A stretch of 43,616 bases of DNA from Bacteroidia bacterium. Lineage in GTDB: Bacteria; Bacteroidota; Bacteroidia; Chitinophagales; Saprospiraceae. Of the stretch, positions 7,510-16,066 are shown one piece after another. The translations under genes were made by a program, and so were the position numbers. Location of the stretch: NCBI GenBank assembly GCA_030430845.1, contig JAUIKE010000057.1:1-43616 (forward strand), read 5' to 3'. The notes under the pieces were generated by a model. It searched no databases and was not told the DNA's origin. It worked only from the letters and a program-made list of their open reading frames with translations. Positions within the stretch are counted from its first letter, which is position 1. Every line of letters starts with the position of its first letter.

Positions 7510-9338
7510 TGAAGTCAAGCAGAGAAAAAATGAACACAAAAAATAATAGATTTTCCTATATCTGGGTCCTTATTGCAGTTGTGGCAGGGATCGGCCTGGG
7601 CTATCTGATTTTTCACAAGGCACCCGCTTCCAGTCAGGCAAATATGGGGGAAACTGCCCAACCATTCGGAGAGACGATTTGGACTTGTTCTATGCATCCG
7701 CAAATAAGACAAAATGAGCCGGGAGATTGTCCTATTTGTGGGATGGATTTGATACCCCTGGATGAGAATAGTTCCTCTGATCCCCTGGTTCTTGAAATGA
7801 CTCCCGAGGCGGTAAAACTCGCCCAAATAGAAACTTCTGTTTTGAAGAGTTCTGCAACTTCCGAAAAAGAAATTATCTTATCTGGGAAAATTCAGGTTGA
7901 TGAGCGGTTAGCGAGTAGTCAGGTCGCCCATATTCCAGGCAGAGTAGAAAAACTGTTTGTTTCTTTTACAGGAGAGCAAGTAAAAAAAGGACAAAAGCTG
8001 GCTGCGATTTATTCCCCGGACTTAGTCTCAGCCCAACAAGAGCTTTTGGAAGCCCAAAAACTTAAAAGCACCAATCCAGCTCTGCTGGAAGCAGCAAAAC
8101 AAAAACTCATCTACTGGAAGATACCTTCCAACCAAATTGATGAGATTCTCGCTGAGGGAAAAATAAAAGAGACTTTTACTGTATTCGCAGACGCTTCCGG
8201 GATCGTATCCCAACGGAAAATAGCTGTTGGAGATTATGTCAAACAAGGAGAAGTCCTGTTTAACCTATTTAGTTTGAATCAGTTATGGGTTTTGTTTGAT
8301 GCTTATGAGGAAGATTTAGCTTTTTTGAATTTGGGAGACCAGGTGGTTTTTTCTGCGCCAGGACTTCCTAATCAGGCATTCCAATCAAAAATCACCTTTA
8401 TAGATCCGGTTATCAATCCTAAAACAAGGGTCGCATCTTTGCGGGCAGAAGTCCCCAATAGAGCTGGAAAATTAAAGCCTGAAATGTTTGTTCAGGGTGT
8501 TATCAAGTCTAAGACAAGTAACGATTCCCAATTACTTGTTCCTAAGTCTGCAGTGCTATGGACAGGCAAGCGATCTGTCGTTTACGTAAAAATAGCAGAT
8601 GCAAATATCCCTTCTTTTCAATATCGGGAAATTGAATTAGGAGAGCGAATGGGGGATACATATCAGGTAAAAGAAGGCCTGGAAGCAGGAGACGAAGTCG
8701 TGACCTATGGTAGCTTCTCCATAGATGCTGCCGCTCAATTAAATAACCAGGCAAGCATGATGAACCAGCATGTGATGGGAAAAGGCGCTGATCATTCGGA
8801 ACACCTGCCAGATTACACGTCAGAAACGCCTTCAGTATTTAAACAGCAACTGCAGAAAGTTTCTGAAGCATATTTGGGTTTAAAAGATGCTTTTGTTCAG
8901 ACGGATTCGATCCTTGCAAGTAAAAAGGCAGGAGACCTACTTCATGTTATAAGTACTGTAGATATGGGATTGGTAAAAGGAGCTTCTCATGAATTTTGGA
9001 TGGAAAAAGCGACGTCGCTTCAAGCGCATAGTGAGAAGATTTCAGAATTAACAAATGTTGATGCCCAAAGAGAGCAGTTTGGTTTTCTCTCAGATGCTTT
9101 AATTGAAACCATCAAGGTATTAGGTATCCCTTCCGATACTTACTATGTTCAATTCTGTCCCATGGCATTTGGTTCAGAAGGAGCCAAATGGCTCAGTAGT
9201 TCTGATCAAATACAAAACCCCTATTTCGGCGATCAAATGCTTACTTGTGGAAGTGTTGAAGATACAATTACCAAAGATTTTAAGAACCCATTACCGATAC
9301 AGGCTCCTCCCACATCTCCCAACTTACATAACCATTAA
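7509..9338 (+). CDS. cusB: CusB-type periplasmic adaptor with heavy-metal binding and DUF3347 domains
   Basis: The 609-residue adaptor of the RND pump has one N-terminal membrane anchor (residues ~15-35). A YHS-like heavy-metal-binding motif follows at ~57-85 (WTCSMHPQIRQ, GDCPICGMDLIPL), then the beta-barrel/lipoyl/coiled-coil membrane-fusion core to ~415. The C-terminal DUF3347 domain has the motifs FCPMAFG, NPYFGDQML and TCGSV. A His/Met stretch (MMNQHVMGKGADHSEH) links the last two. The metal sites probably hand Cu/Ag to CusA. The start ATG overlaps the stop of cusC (TAATG); an alternative ATG is at 7530. The DUF3347 part is mirrored by the separate protein at 39257. Confidence 0.92.
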   Translation: MKSSREKMNTKNNRFSYIWVLIAVVAGIGLGYLIFHKAPASSQANMGETAQPFGETIWTCSMHPQIRQNEPGDCPICGMDLIPLDENSSSDPLVLEMTPEAVKLAQIETSVLKSSATSEKEIILSGKIQVDERLASSQVAHIPGRVEKLFVSFTGEQVKKGQKLAAIYSPDLVSAQQELLEAQKLKSTNPALLEAAKQKLIYWKIPSNQIDEILAEGKIKETFTVFADASGIVSQRKIAVGDYVKQGEVLFNLFSLNQLWVLFDAYEEDLAFLNLGDQVVFSAPGLPNQAFQSKITFIDPVINPKTRVASLRAEVPNRAGKLKPEMFVQGVIKSKTSNDSQLLVPKSAVLWTGKRSVVYVKIADANIPSFQYREIELGERMGDTYQVKEGLEAGDEVVTYGSFSIDAAAQLNNQASMMNQHVMGKGADHSEHLPDYTSETPSVFKQQLQKVSEAYLGLKDAFVQTDSILASKKAGDLLHVISTVDMGLVKGASHEFWMEKATSLQAHSEKISELTNVDAQREQFGFLSDALIETIKVLGIPSDTYYVQFCPMAFGSEGAKWLSSSDQIQNPYFGDQMLTCGSVEDTITKDFKNPLPIQAPPTSPNLHNH

Positions 9339-9350
9339 TTATTAAGAGAG

Positions 9351-11045
9351 ATGAAAAACCTAATCCTGTTTTTACTCGGTCTATTGCCATTGTTTGGCAT
9401 ATGCCAAAACCCCTTAATTATCCCCGATACCCTTTCAGGAGATACCCTGAATCTAACCCTGCAAAATGGCCAATTCTCTTTTTTTTCAGGTAGTCAAACA
9501 AACACGATTGGGTATAATCAGGATATTTTAGGCCCAACCCTTTTCCTTGAAAAAAACAAGGAGATCACTATTCATGTGACTAATTCACTCAATGCTCCGA
9601 CAACCCTTCATTGGCATGGCCTACATGTCTCCTCTGAAAATGATGGAGGGCCCCATACGGTGATTCTGCCTCGTCAGGTATGGTCTCCTTCTTTTATCGT
9701 AAAAGATTTTGCGGCTACCTATTGGTATCATCCTCATTTGCATGAGCATACAGAGGAACAGGTCACGCTTGGAGCTGCGGGATTTATTATTGTAAGAGAT
9801 AGCCAGGAGGCAAGCCTGAATCTTCCCAGAAGCTATGGAAAAGATGATTTTCCTGTTGTAATTCAATCTAGAGCATTTGATGCCAATAAGCAATTGGTGA
9901 TGGCTACGGCCTTAGATACTGCGATTTTGTGCAATGCTACTTATGATGCTTTTCTAGCGGTCCCCGCACAGGTTATTCGTCTTCGTTTGCTCAATGGCTC
10001 GACAGAACGGATTTATAACCTCGGATTTCAGGGAAACCGAACCTTTCATCAAATCGCTTCAGATGGAAGTTTATTAGCCGCTCCAGTGAGCCTGACCCGG
10101 TTGAGATTAGCTCCGGGGGAAAGAGCCGAAATCCTCCTGAATTTAAATTCGCTTCAAGGGCAATCTCTGAATTTATTGAGCTTCAACTCCGAACTTCCTA
10201 ATGGTTATTATGGAGCTACACGCCCAGGCGTAATGCCTGTTGCAACTATTCCTGGTTATACCAATAATCCTCTAAATGGTAGTGATTTTCAGGTATTGCA
10301 GCTTCAGGTGGGGCAAGCCTCTCTAAATCCTGTCCTAACGATTCCTACTACCTTGATTACTCAAAATCCATATCCTGTTGCCCAGGCAGCAATAACCCGC
10401 AATCTTACTTTTCAACCTGATCAAATGGGACCCACAGGCATGGTTAATGGCCCCTTTCAGATCAATGGCCGGAGTTATGATTCTTCATTTATTGATTATC
10501 GAATTCCGATTGACCAGGTTGAAATTTGGGAAATACAAAATTCGACTGCTATCGCGCACCCATTTCATATCCATGATGTGCAATTTTATTTGCTGGATAT
10601 AGATGGGGCAACTCCTCCTGCCAATATGCAGGGAAGAAAAGATGTGGTGCTCGTGCCTCCAATGGGAGGAACAGTTCGGTTTATTACTAAGTTCGACGAT
10701 TTTGCCAATGACAAAGTTCCCTATATGTTCCATTGCCATATGCTGAGCCATGAGGATGATGGAATGATGGGCCAGTTTGTTGTTTTTGATAATTCAATAG
10801 CCATAGATGAAACGGGGGATATCAGCATATCGATGTACCCGAATCCTGTTCAAGAGCAGCTTACTATTGAAGGACTTGTGCCATCAACGCTTGAGTTAAT
10901 CAATATTTCCGGTCAGATTCTGCTGATCAAGAAAACAACCAATTCACAGGAACAACTCAATCTAAAAGATTATGCTCCAGGGGTTTATTACCTCAAAATC
11001 AGGACAAATGATAGTGTGCTGATTTATAAAGTTTTGAAGAAGTAG
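9351..11045 (+). CDS. Secreted multicopper oxidase with T9SS sorting domain
   Basis: The 564-residue enzyme oxidises a substrate (probably Cu(I), as CueO/CopA-type oxidases do) with reduction of O2 to water. It has a signal peptide (to ~19) and all four copper-binding motifs: HWHG (87-90), WYHPHLHEH (125-133), HPFHIH (403-408) and HCHMLSHEDDGMM (461-473). The type 1 copper ligands would be His403, Cys462, His467 and Met472. The last ~80 residues are a type A type IX secretion domain (MYPNPV, LINISGQ, APGVYYLKI, VYKVLKK-like end), so it is exported to the surface or medium. It follows the Cus genes by 12 bases and probably detoxifies copper outside the cell. Confidence 0.93.
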   Translation: MKNLILFLLGLLPLFGICQNPLIIPDTLSGDTLNLTLQNGQFSFFSGSQTNTIGYNQDILGPTLFLEKNKEITIHVTNSLNAPTTLHWHGLHVSSENDGGPHTVILPRQVWSPSFIVKDFAATYWYHPHLHEHTEEQVTLGAAGFIIVRDSQEASLNLPRSYGKDDFPVVIQSRAFDANKQLVMATALDTAILCNATYDAFLAVPAQVIRLRLLNGSTERIYNLGFQGNRTFHQIASDGSLLAAPVSLTRLRLAPGERAEILLNLNSLQGQSLNLLSFNSELPNGYYGATRPGVMPVATIPGYTNNPLNGSDFQVLQLQVGQASLNPVLTIPTTLITQNPYPVAQAAITRNLTFQPDQMGPTGMVNGPFQINGRSYDSSFIDYRIPIDQVEIWEIQNSTAIAHPFHIHDVQFYLLDIDGATPPANMQGRKDVVLVPPMGGTVRFITKFDDFANDKVPYMFHCHMLSHEDDGMMGQFVVFDNSIAIDETGDISISMYPNPVQEQLTIEGLVPSTLELINISGQILLIKKTTNSQEQLNLKDYAPGVYYLKIRTNDSVLIYKVLKK

Positions 11046-11074
11046 ATCTTACATTTTTAATTCAGTCAATCCGT

Positions 11075-11683
11075 ATGAAAAATTACCTTTTAGTTTTAGG
11101 TATGGGGTTCCTATTACTCATCTCCTGTCAAAATTCAAAACAAGAGGAACCCGATCATCAGCATGAAGAGCATGAACATCAACATGATGAGCACCCACAG
11201 GAAATGGCTGCAAATCCAGCGAACACCAAGAAAAGCATCCCAAAGGAAGCCCATGGGCAAGTAGGAAATGTTCATGTGTCCATCAACTATCACTCTCCAG
11301 GTGCTCGCGGGAGGGTCATTTATGGTGGGTTGGTCCCATTTGGAGAAGTATGGGTTACCGGGGCGCACAATGCGACGAAGGTTACTTTCTCTGAAGGGAT
11401 TGAAATCGAAGGCATCAAAATTCCTCCTGCTTCTTATGCCTTTTTTACCATTCCAGGAGAAGATACCTGGACCATTATTCTAAATAAAAATTGGGAGCAG
11501 CACCTGGCTGATGAGTATAACCCAGAAGAGGATGTTATCAGGGTAGAAGTGATTCCTGAGATGGGATTACCTATTCAAGAAAGACTGGAATATTCAATTG
11601 AAGATGTCGGAAGTGGACAGGGAGCTATAAAAATACAATGGGAAAAACGTGCTGTATCTCTGGTTTTTAAGCCTGTAGAATAG
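11075..11683 (+). CDS. His-rich DUF2911 lipoprotein
   Basis: The 202-residue protein has a lipoprotein signal (LVLGMGFLLLISC, Cys at ~18) and then a His/Glu-rich stretch (DHQHEEHEHQHDEH) suited to metal binding. The rest is the DUF2911 beta-rich domain: VSINYHSPGARGR, GEVWVTGAHNAT, IPPASYAFFTIPGEDTW and ILNKNW. DUF2911 has no known activity. The His-rich segment and the place 29 bases after the multicopper oxidase suggest periplasmic or outer-membrane copper buffering (inference). Confidence 0.85.
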   Translation: MKNYLLVLGMGFLLLISCQNSKQEEPDHQHEEHEHQHDEHPQEMAANPANTKKSIPKEAHGQVGNVHVSINYHSPGARGRVIYGGLVPFGEVWVTGAHNATKVTFSEGIEIEGIKIPPASYAFFTIPGEDTWTIILNKNWEQHLADEYNPEEDVIRVEVIPEMGLPIQERLEYSIEDVGSGQGAIKIQWEKRAVSLVFKPVE

Positions 11684-11696
11684 AAATGGGGAAAAA

Positions 11697-12302
11697 ATGA
11701 AAGACACTTTATATCTAATTACTATGGAAAATGAAAGCTTCACCTCAGAAGAATTTAGAATCAAGGGGATGATTTGCAGTCGATGTCTGAAGGTCTTGGA
11801 AATCGAATTAAAAGCAATTGGAGCCAATGTTGTTGAAATTTCACTTGGAAAGATTAGGCTGAATTACAATCCCGAAATGATTCCAAAATCTAAGATTAAT
11901 AAAATCATAAGAGAAAATGATTTTGAGATTCTTCATGATAAGTATAGATTTCTTGCAGAGCAAACGAAAAGATGGATTGTTAGCTTTATTTGGGAGACAG
12001 ACCAGCAAGAGAATCTATCCACTTTTTTGGGTAGAAATCAGGATAGGAATTATGAATCGCTAAGCAAAAATTTTTCTACTATCTATGGTAAAACAATCGA
12101 GAGGTATAGGATTTTGCTTACAATTGAGCGCATCAAAGAATTGATCGAAAATGATGAAATTAGTTTTTCGGAAATAGCACAAGCTACTGGTTATCAAAAT
12201 TTGTCAGCCTTATCCAGACAATTTAAACGAGAAACTGGCCTGACGCTGAAGGCTTATAAGATGTTGGATCAAAGTAGAAGAATTCCGATTGACAAAATAT
12301 GA
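11697..12302 (+). CDS. HMA-like domain/AraC-type transcription regulator (first copy)
   Basis: The 201-residue protein starts with an HMA-like ferredoxin-fold segment: GMICSRCLKVLEIELKAIG has the CxxC at Cys27 and Cys30, and VEISLGKIRLNYNPE matches the following strands. The C-terminal ~100 residues are an AraC helix-turn-helix domain (IERIKELIENDEISFSEIAQATGY, then LSRQFKRETGLTLKAYK). A Cu(I)/Ag(I) or similar ion could bind the CxxC and set DNA binding (inference). AraC regulators usually have cupin or other sensor domains, so this fusion is distinctive. The stop codon TGA lies inside the first half-site of a 32-bp operator unit (12296-12327) facing the next gene. A second ATG at 11724 is possible. 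Confidence 0.85.
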   Translation: MKDTLYLITMENESFTSEEFRIKGMICSRCLKVLEIELKAIGANVVEISLGKIRLNYNPEMIPKSKINKIIRENDFEILHDKYRFLAEQTKRWIVSFIWETDQQENLSTFLGRNQDRNYESLSKNFSTIYGKTIERYRILLTIERIKELIENDEISFSEIAQATGYQNLSALSRQFKRETGLTLKAYKMLDQSRRIPIDKI

Positions 12303-12327
12303 TAACAAAAATCTGTAATATGGTAAC
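12296..12327. promoter_or_regulatory. Operator unit A: two AATATGRTAAC half-sites 21 bp apart
   Basis: Half-sites AATATGATAAC (12296) and AATATGGTAAC (12317) are linked by AAAAATCTGT. The same 32-bp unit occurs at 19831, 19872 and 22242 with 2-5 differences. It overlaps the stop codon of the HMA-AraC gene and ends 67 bp before the metalloprotease start. The spacing equals two helical turns, as expected for AraC-family binding. The regulator's identity is inferred. Confidence 0.7.
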
Positions 12328-12393
12328 ACTTTAAATTTATATTAAGGAGCGTTACATCTATATGCAATATCCTCTTAATAGAGGGCTTAACAC

Positions 12394-14475
12394 ATGAACT
12401 ACCTTAAATCTAGCATCGTCGTGCGATTAACTACCTTATTTGTAGGCTTATTGTTGTGCAGCAATTCACTGTTTTCACAAGATGTTACGCCTTGCTTCTT
12501 TGACCAATACACCAACAAGAAGCATCTTGCACATGTTGAACAGCAAATACAGGCGGCAATTTGGAGAAACAGTACCCATAATTCCAGTAGAACTTCTCAT
12601 GATGTTTTTATGATACCCATTGTTGTTCATATAATTCATGAGGGAGGGTTTGAAAATATTTCTGATGCTCAGGTGGAAAGTCAAATACAAATTCTCAATG
12701 AAGACTATGGAAAAATGACTGGAACCAATGGAGATGGTAATGGAGTCGATACCCATGTTCGCTTTTGCCTTGCCAACAAAGACCCAAGCGGTAATTGTAC
12801 CAATGGCATTGTTAGAATAAAGTCACCTTTGGCCAACCATCAAAGCTATCAGAGGGCCTTGTTAAAAGAACTGAGTTTCTGGGACAATGACCGATACCTG
12901 AATATTTATGTTGTAAAAAATATCAATGGAAATGTAGGGGGTTATTCATCTTTTCCTGGAGGGCCACCGGATGAAGATGGCGTAGTTGTGAGACATAATC
13001 TTTTCGGAAATACGGGAACCGCTTCCTCTGGGGTAGGCAGAACAACTACTCACGAGTTGGGACACTGGCTTGGACTTTACCATACGTTCAACAACGGCTG
13101 TGGCTCGGACTTGTGTACAGATGGCGATTATGTCTGCGACACACCGCCACAGGCGGCACCGAGCTTTAACTGCGCGACCTTCAATACTTGCTCAAATGAT
13201 GTGCCTGATGTAAATGATCTGAAAGAAAACTACCTGAACTACACACCAGGCACATGCCAGAATATGTTTACCAAAGGTCAAAGCAAGCGGATAGAAGCTA
13301 CCCTTACGACGATACGAAGGCAAATTTGGTCATCCTCCAATTTGATTTCCACAGGATGCGATAGCATTTATTCGGCCCCTTGCTCTTTAGTAGCGGATTT
13401 TGTTACGCTTACTACCGAGATCTGCATCGCAAACAGTGTGTACTTTATGGATAGATCTCTCAATAAGCCTACGAACTGGAAATGGACTTTTATGGGCGGA
13501 AACCCCGCAACATCAACAGACCAAAACCCAACCGTAACTTACAATTCTGTAGGGAGCTATGCTGTAAAACTGGTGGTTTCTGACAGCACAGGCAGCGATA
13601 GCCTGGAGACAAGCAGTTACATAACCGTCAATCTGCCAGGAAGAGGAGACCCGCTCTCATTCAAAGAAAATTTTGATAGGGGGATATATCCTCCATCTAC
13701 CCTTACCATCAATAATTTGGATGGTGGCATAACCTGGGAATTAGATTCAATGGCCTCAGTTTCTGGCAATTATTCCCTAAAAATCAACAACCTGATAAAC
13801 ACGAACTACGGTTCGTCCGATGAATTGATATTACCCCACTTTGACCTGGGGACAGCCCATCCTGACTCTAATGTATATATGAGTTTTAAATGGGCGTATG
13901 CAAAATCAGACCCTACTTTTTCGGACGAGATGCTAGTATTAGTTTCTACAGACTGCGGCTTAAACTACTCCCAGGTATTTTATAGAACGCAAGCTGCATT
14001 GGCAACAGGGCCTACTCAAACCACACCTTTTATTCCTGATTCCACCCAGTGGAAAGACGCGGTTATCTCGCTCAATAGTTACCGGAATAATTCCTATGTG
14101 CAGCTAAAAATCATCAACGTAACCGATGGGGGTAACAATTTGTACATAGACAATATTTATGTGGGTGATGGTTCCACTGCTACGACCAGCGTCAGTGAGA
14201 AATCGGATATGTCTGGATTTGTTGTTTTGTATCCGAACCCTAATATGGGCAACAGCACATTTGCGTTTTCTCTTGATCGTCAACGAAAAGTAAAAATTGA
14301 AGTTTACAGCATGCAGGGGCAGCTTGTGAAATCCATTAATGAAGGTGCCATGATCAGGGGAACTCATCGGGTTAATATATCAGCAGCAGGCCTGAAACAA
14401 GGTGTCTATTTTGTTCGATTGACCATGGGAGCAATTGAAAAAACGGTACAAATGGTAATTACAACCCCGCAATAA
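12394..14475 (+). CDS. Secreted M43-type (cytophagalysin/pappalysin) zinc metalloprotease
   Basis: The 693-residue protein has a signal peptide (VVRLTTLFVGLLLCSNSLFSQ) and a metalloprotease domain with HELGHWLGLYH at 220-230 (zinc ligands His220, His224, His230; catalytic Glu221). The later Met-turn region and the Cys pairs are typical of MEROPS M43. A PKD domain follows (~335-410, NWKWTFMGGNPATSTDQNP) and then a region with fibronectin/MAM-like features. The type IX secretion domain closes it (LYPNPN, VYSMQGQLV, GLKQGVYFVRL). It degrades extracellular protein. Its promoter region carries operator unit A, so it may belong to the metal-responsive regulon, which is unusual for a secreted protease. 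Confidence 0.9.
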   Translation: MNYLKSSIVVRLTTLFVGLLLCSNSLFSQDVTPCFFDQYTNKKHLAHVEQQIQAAIWRNSTHNSSRTSHDVFMIPIVVHIIHEGGFENISDAQVESQIQILNEDYGKMTGTNGDGNGVDTHVRFCLANKDPSGNCTNGIVRIKSPLANHQSYQRALLKELSFWDNDRYLNIYVVKNINGNVGGYSSFPGGPPDEDGVVVRHNLFGNTGTASSGVGRTTTHELGHWLGLYHTFNNGCGSDLCTDGDYVCDTPPQAAPSFNCATFNTCSNDVPDVNDLKENYLNYTPGTCQNMFTKGQSKRIEATLTTIRRQIWSSSNLISTGCDSIYSAPCSLVADFVTLTTEICIANSVYFMDRSLNKPTNWKWTFMGGNPATSTDQNPTVTYNSVGSYAVKLVVSDSTGSDSLETSSYITVNLPGRGDPLSFKENFDRGIYPPSTLTINNLDGGITWELDSMASVSGNYSLKINNLINTNYGSSDELILPHFDLGTAHPDSNVYMSFKWAYAKSDPTFSDEMLVLVSTDCGLNYSQVFYRTQAALATGPTQTTPFIPDSTQWKDAVISLNSYRNNSYVQLKIINVTDGGNNLYIDNIYVGDGSTATTSVSEKSDMSGFVVLYPNPNMGNSTFAFSLDRQRKVKIEVYSMQGQLVKSINEGAMIRGTHRVNISAAGLKQGVYFVRLTMGAIEKTVQMVITTPQ

Positions 14476-14484
14476 CAAAGAGAT

Positions 14485-15372
14485 ATGAAAACAATACTTT
14501 TCGCATTACCCGGAAATGAGGAACTGACCACAAAACTTGTGCAACAGCTTCACGCGGAAAAAGGAGAAGCAACCATACGACAATTTCCTGATGGAGAAAC
14601 ATATATTCAGATTCAATCAGACGTGAAAGATAAACGAGTGGTTCTGGTATGCACCTTGCACCAACCCGACAAGAAACTCCTGCCATTGTATTATCTTTCC
14701 AAAACAGCGAAAGATTTAGGGGCTGACTGTACCTGCCTGATAGCTCCCTATCTTGCGTATATGCGGCAGGATAAACGCTTTCATCCAGGGGAAGGTATTA
14801 CCTCGGCATATTTTGGTACCCTCATCTCTCAATTTGCCGAAAGCCTCGTAACCATTGATCCTCACTTGCACCGGAGAAATTCCCTGTCAGAAGTCTATCA
14901 GATTCCATGCAAGGTAGAGCATGCAGCCAACCACATTTCAGGATGGATTAAAGCCAATGTTGAGAATCCAGTATTGGTGGGACCCGATAGCGAAAGTGAA
15001 CAATGGGTATCAGAAGTAGCAAAAAATGCAGGTGCTCCTTTTATTGTGCTGGAAAAAATAAGGCATGGAGATAAGAATGTGGAAGTATCGGTTCCTGATG
15101 TAGAAAATTTTAAGAGCCATACACCTGTCCTAGTAGATGATATTATCTCTACAGCCAGAACCATGATAGAAACTGTAGCACATTTGAAACGGGCAGGCAT
15201 GAAAGCACCTGTTTGCATAGGCGTGCATGCGGTATTTGGAGGGAATGCTTACCAGGATTTAAAAGATATCGGAACCGCAGATATTGTTACGTGTAATACA
15301 ATTCCTCACCCGAGCAATAAAATAGACATCAGTGATATGCTGGTAGACGGCTACAATAAGGTATTTTATTAA
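14485..15372 (+). CDS. Ribose-phosphate pyrophosphokinase (PRPP synthetase) paralogue
   Basis: The enzyme makes PRPP and AMP from ribose 5-phosphate and ATP, and can run in reverse. Seen: the N-terminal FPDGE motif, MRQDKRF (ATP loop), the cation-site motif TIDPHLHRR and the PRPP loop VLVDDIISTARTM. At 295 residues it is shorter than the housekeeping bacterial enzyme (~310-320). DPHLHR replaces the usual DLH-containing motif, so it belongs to a divergent branch rather than the standard prs. It is followed 10 bases later by a hypothetical gene and then copB. Together with the AMP phosphorylase at 31526 it points to nucleotide-ribose recycling (inference). Confidence 0.9.
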   Translation: MKTILFALPGNEELTTKLVQQLHAEKGEATIRQFPDGETYIQIQSDVKDKRVVLVCTLHQPDKKLLPLYYLSKTAKDLGADCTCLIAPYLAYMRQDKRFHPGEGITSAYFGTLISQFAESLVTIDPHLHRRNSLSEVYQIPCKVEHAANHISGWIKANVENPVLVGPDSESEQWVSEVAKNAGAPFIVLEKIRHGDKNVEVSVPDVENFKSHTPVLVDDIISTARTMIETVAHLKRAGMKAPVCIGVHAVFGGNAYQDLKDIGTADIVTCNTIPHPSNKIDISDMLVDGYNKVFY

Positions 15373-15382
15373 GAGAAATTCC

Positions 15383-16063
15383 ATGTCAAAAATCATTTTC
15401 ACCTTGATACTTCTGTTTGTTGGCCAATCCACAATGAGTGCCCAACAAGAAGAGCAAATGTTAATTTTTCAGATTGATGGGAATAAATACATAAAGAAGA
15501 ACTACGATAAAGATAAAAAACTGATAAATTCTCAAATCTATAAAATGGGTGAAGTAGCGAAGAAAAAAGGCTTTTACACCATGCCTCTTAAGGTATATAC
15601 CTATGATAAAAACGACAAGCTGAAGGACAGCTCGGAAGCAAAATATATTTGTAACCTTCCAGCCGGAGAAATTTTTATGAATGTTTTTTCCATCACAGAA
15701 CTTAAGGCAAACAAAACCGTGAAAATTGAATTGGGGAGTAGTAATAAGTTTTATCCTAATTCCTGGCAAACGGGCTTAAAGATAGCTGACATTTCATTTA
15801 CCCTTAAGGTGGAAGGAGGTGTACTAGGAGCATTCGGAACCAATAGCAAGGTCAGATTATATGACCGTAAAATCACATCATATGACACCTTGAATAATAC
15901 TTATTCCATTACTGGTAAAATGGAGGTAATGGCCTATATGTTTGGGTTGAGGTTGGATACAATTGATTCTACTATAAAAGAATCCGTTCATCCCCAAAAG
16001 GGAATTATTCAACAGTATTTAAAAGAATCAACGGGAAAATATTTTACCATTAATCTTCAATAA
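15383..16063 (+). CDS. Hypothetical exported protein, 226 aa
   Basis: I do not recognise the family with confidence. A signal peptide is present (IIFTLILLFVGQSTMSAQ), and the mature part is beta-rich and lysine-rich without Cys motifs (YKMGEVAKKKGFYTMPLKVYTYDKN). Its general pattern resembles DUF3108/TapB-like periplasmic proteins of Bacteroidota that are built of repeated beta strands, but this is only a resemblance. It sits 10 bases after the PRPP synthetase gene and 3 bases before the P-type ATPase gene, so it is co-transcribed with them. Confidence 0.7.
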   Translation: MSKIIFTLILLFVGQSTMSAQQEEQMLIFQIDGNKYIKKNYDKDKKLINSQIYKMGEVAKKKGFYTMPLKVYTYDKNDKLKDSSEAKYICNLPAGEIFMNVFSITELKANKTVKIELGSSNKFYPNSWQTGLKIADISFTLKVEGGVLGAFGTNSKVRLYDRKITSYDTLNNTYSITGKMEVMAYMFGLRLDTIDSTIKESVHPQKGIIQQYLKESTGKYFTINLQ

Positions 16064-16066
16064 ATT

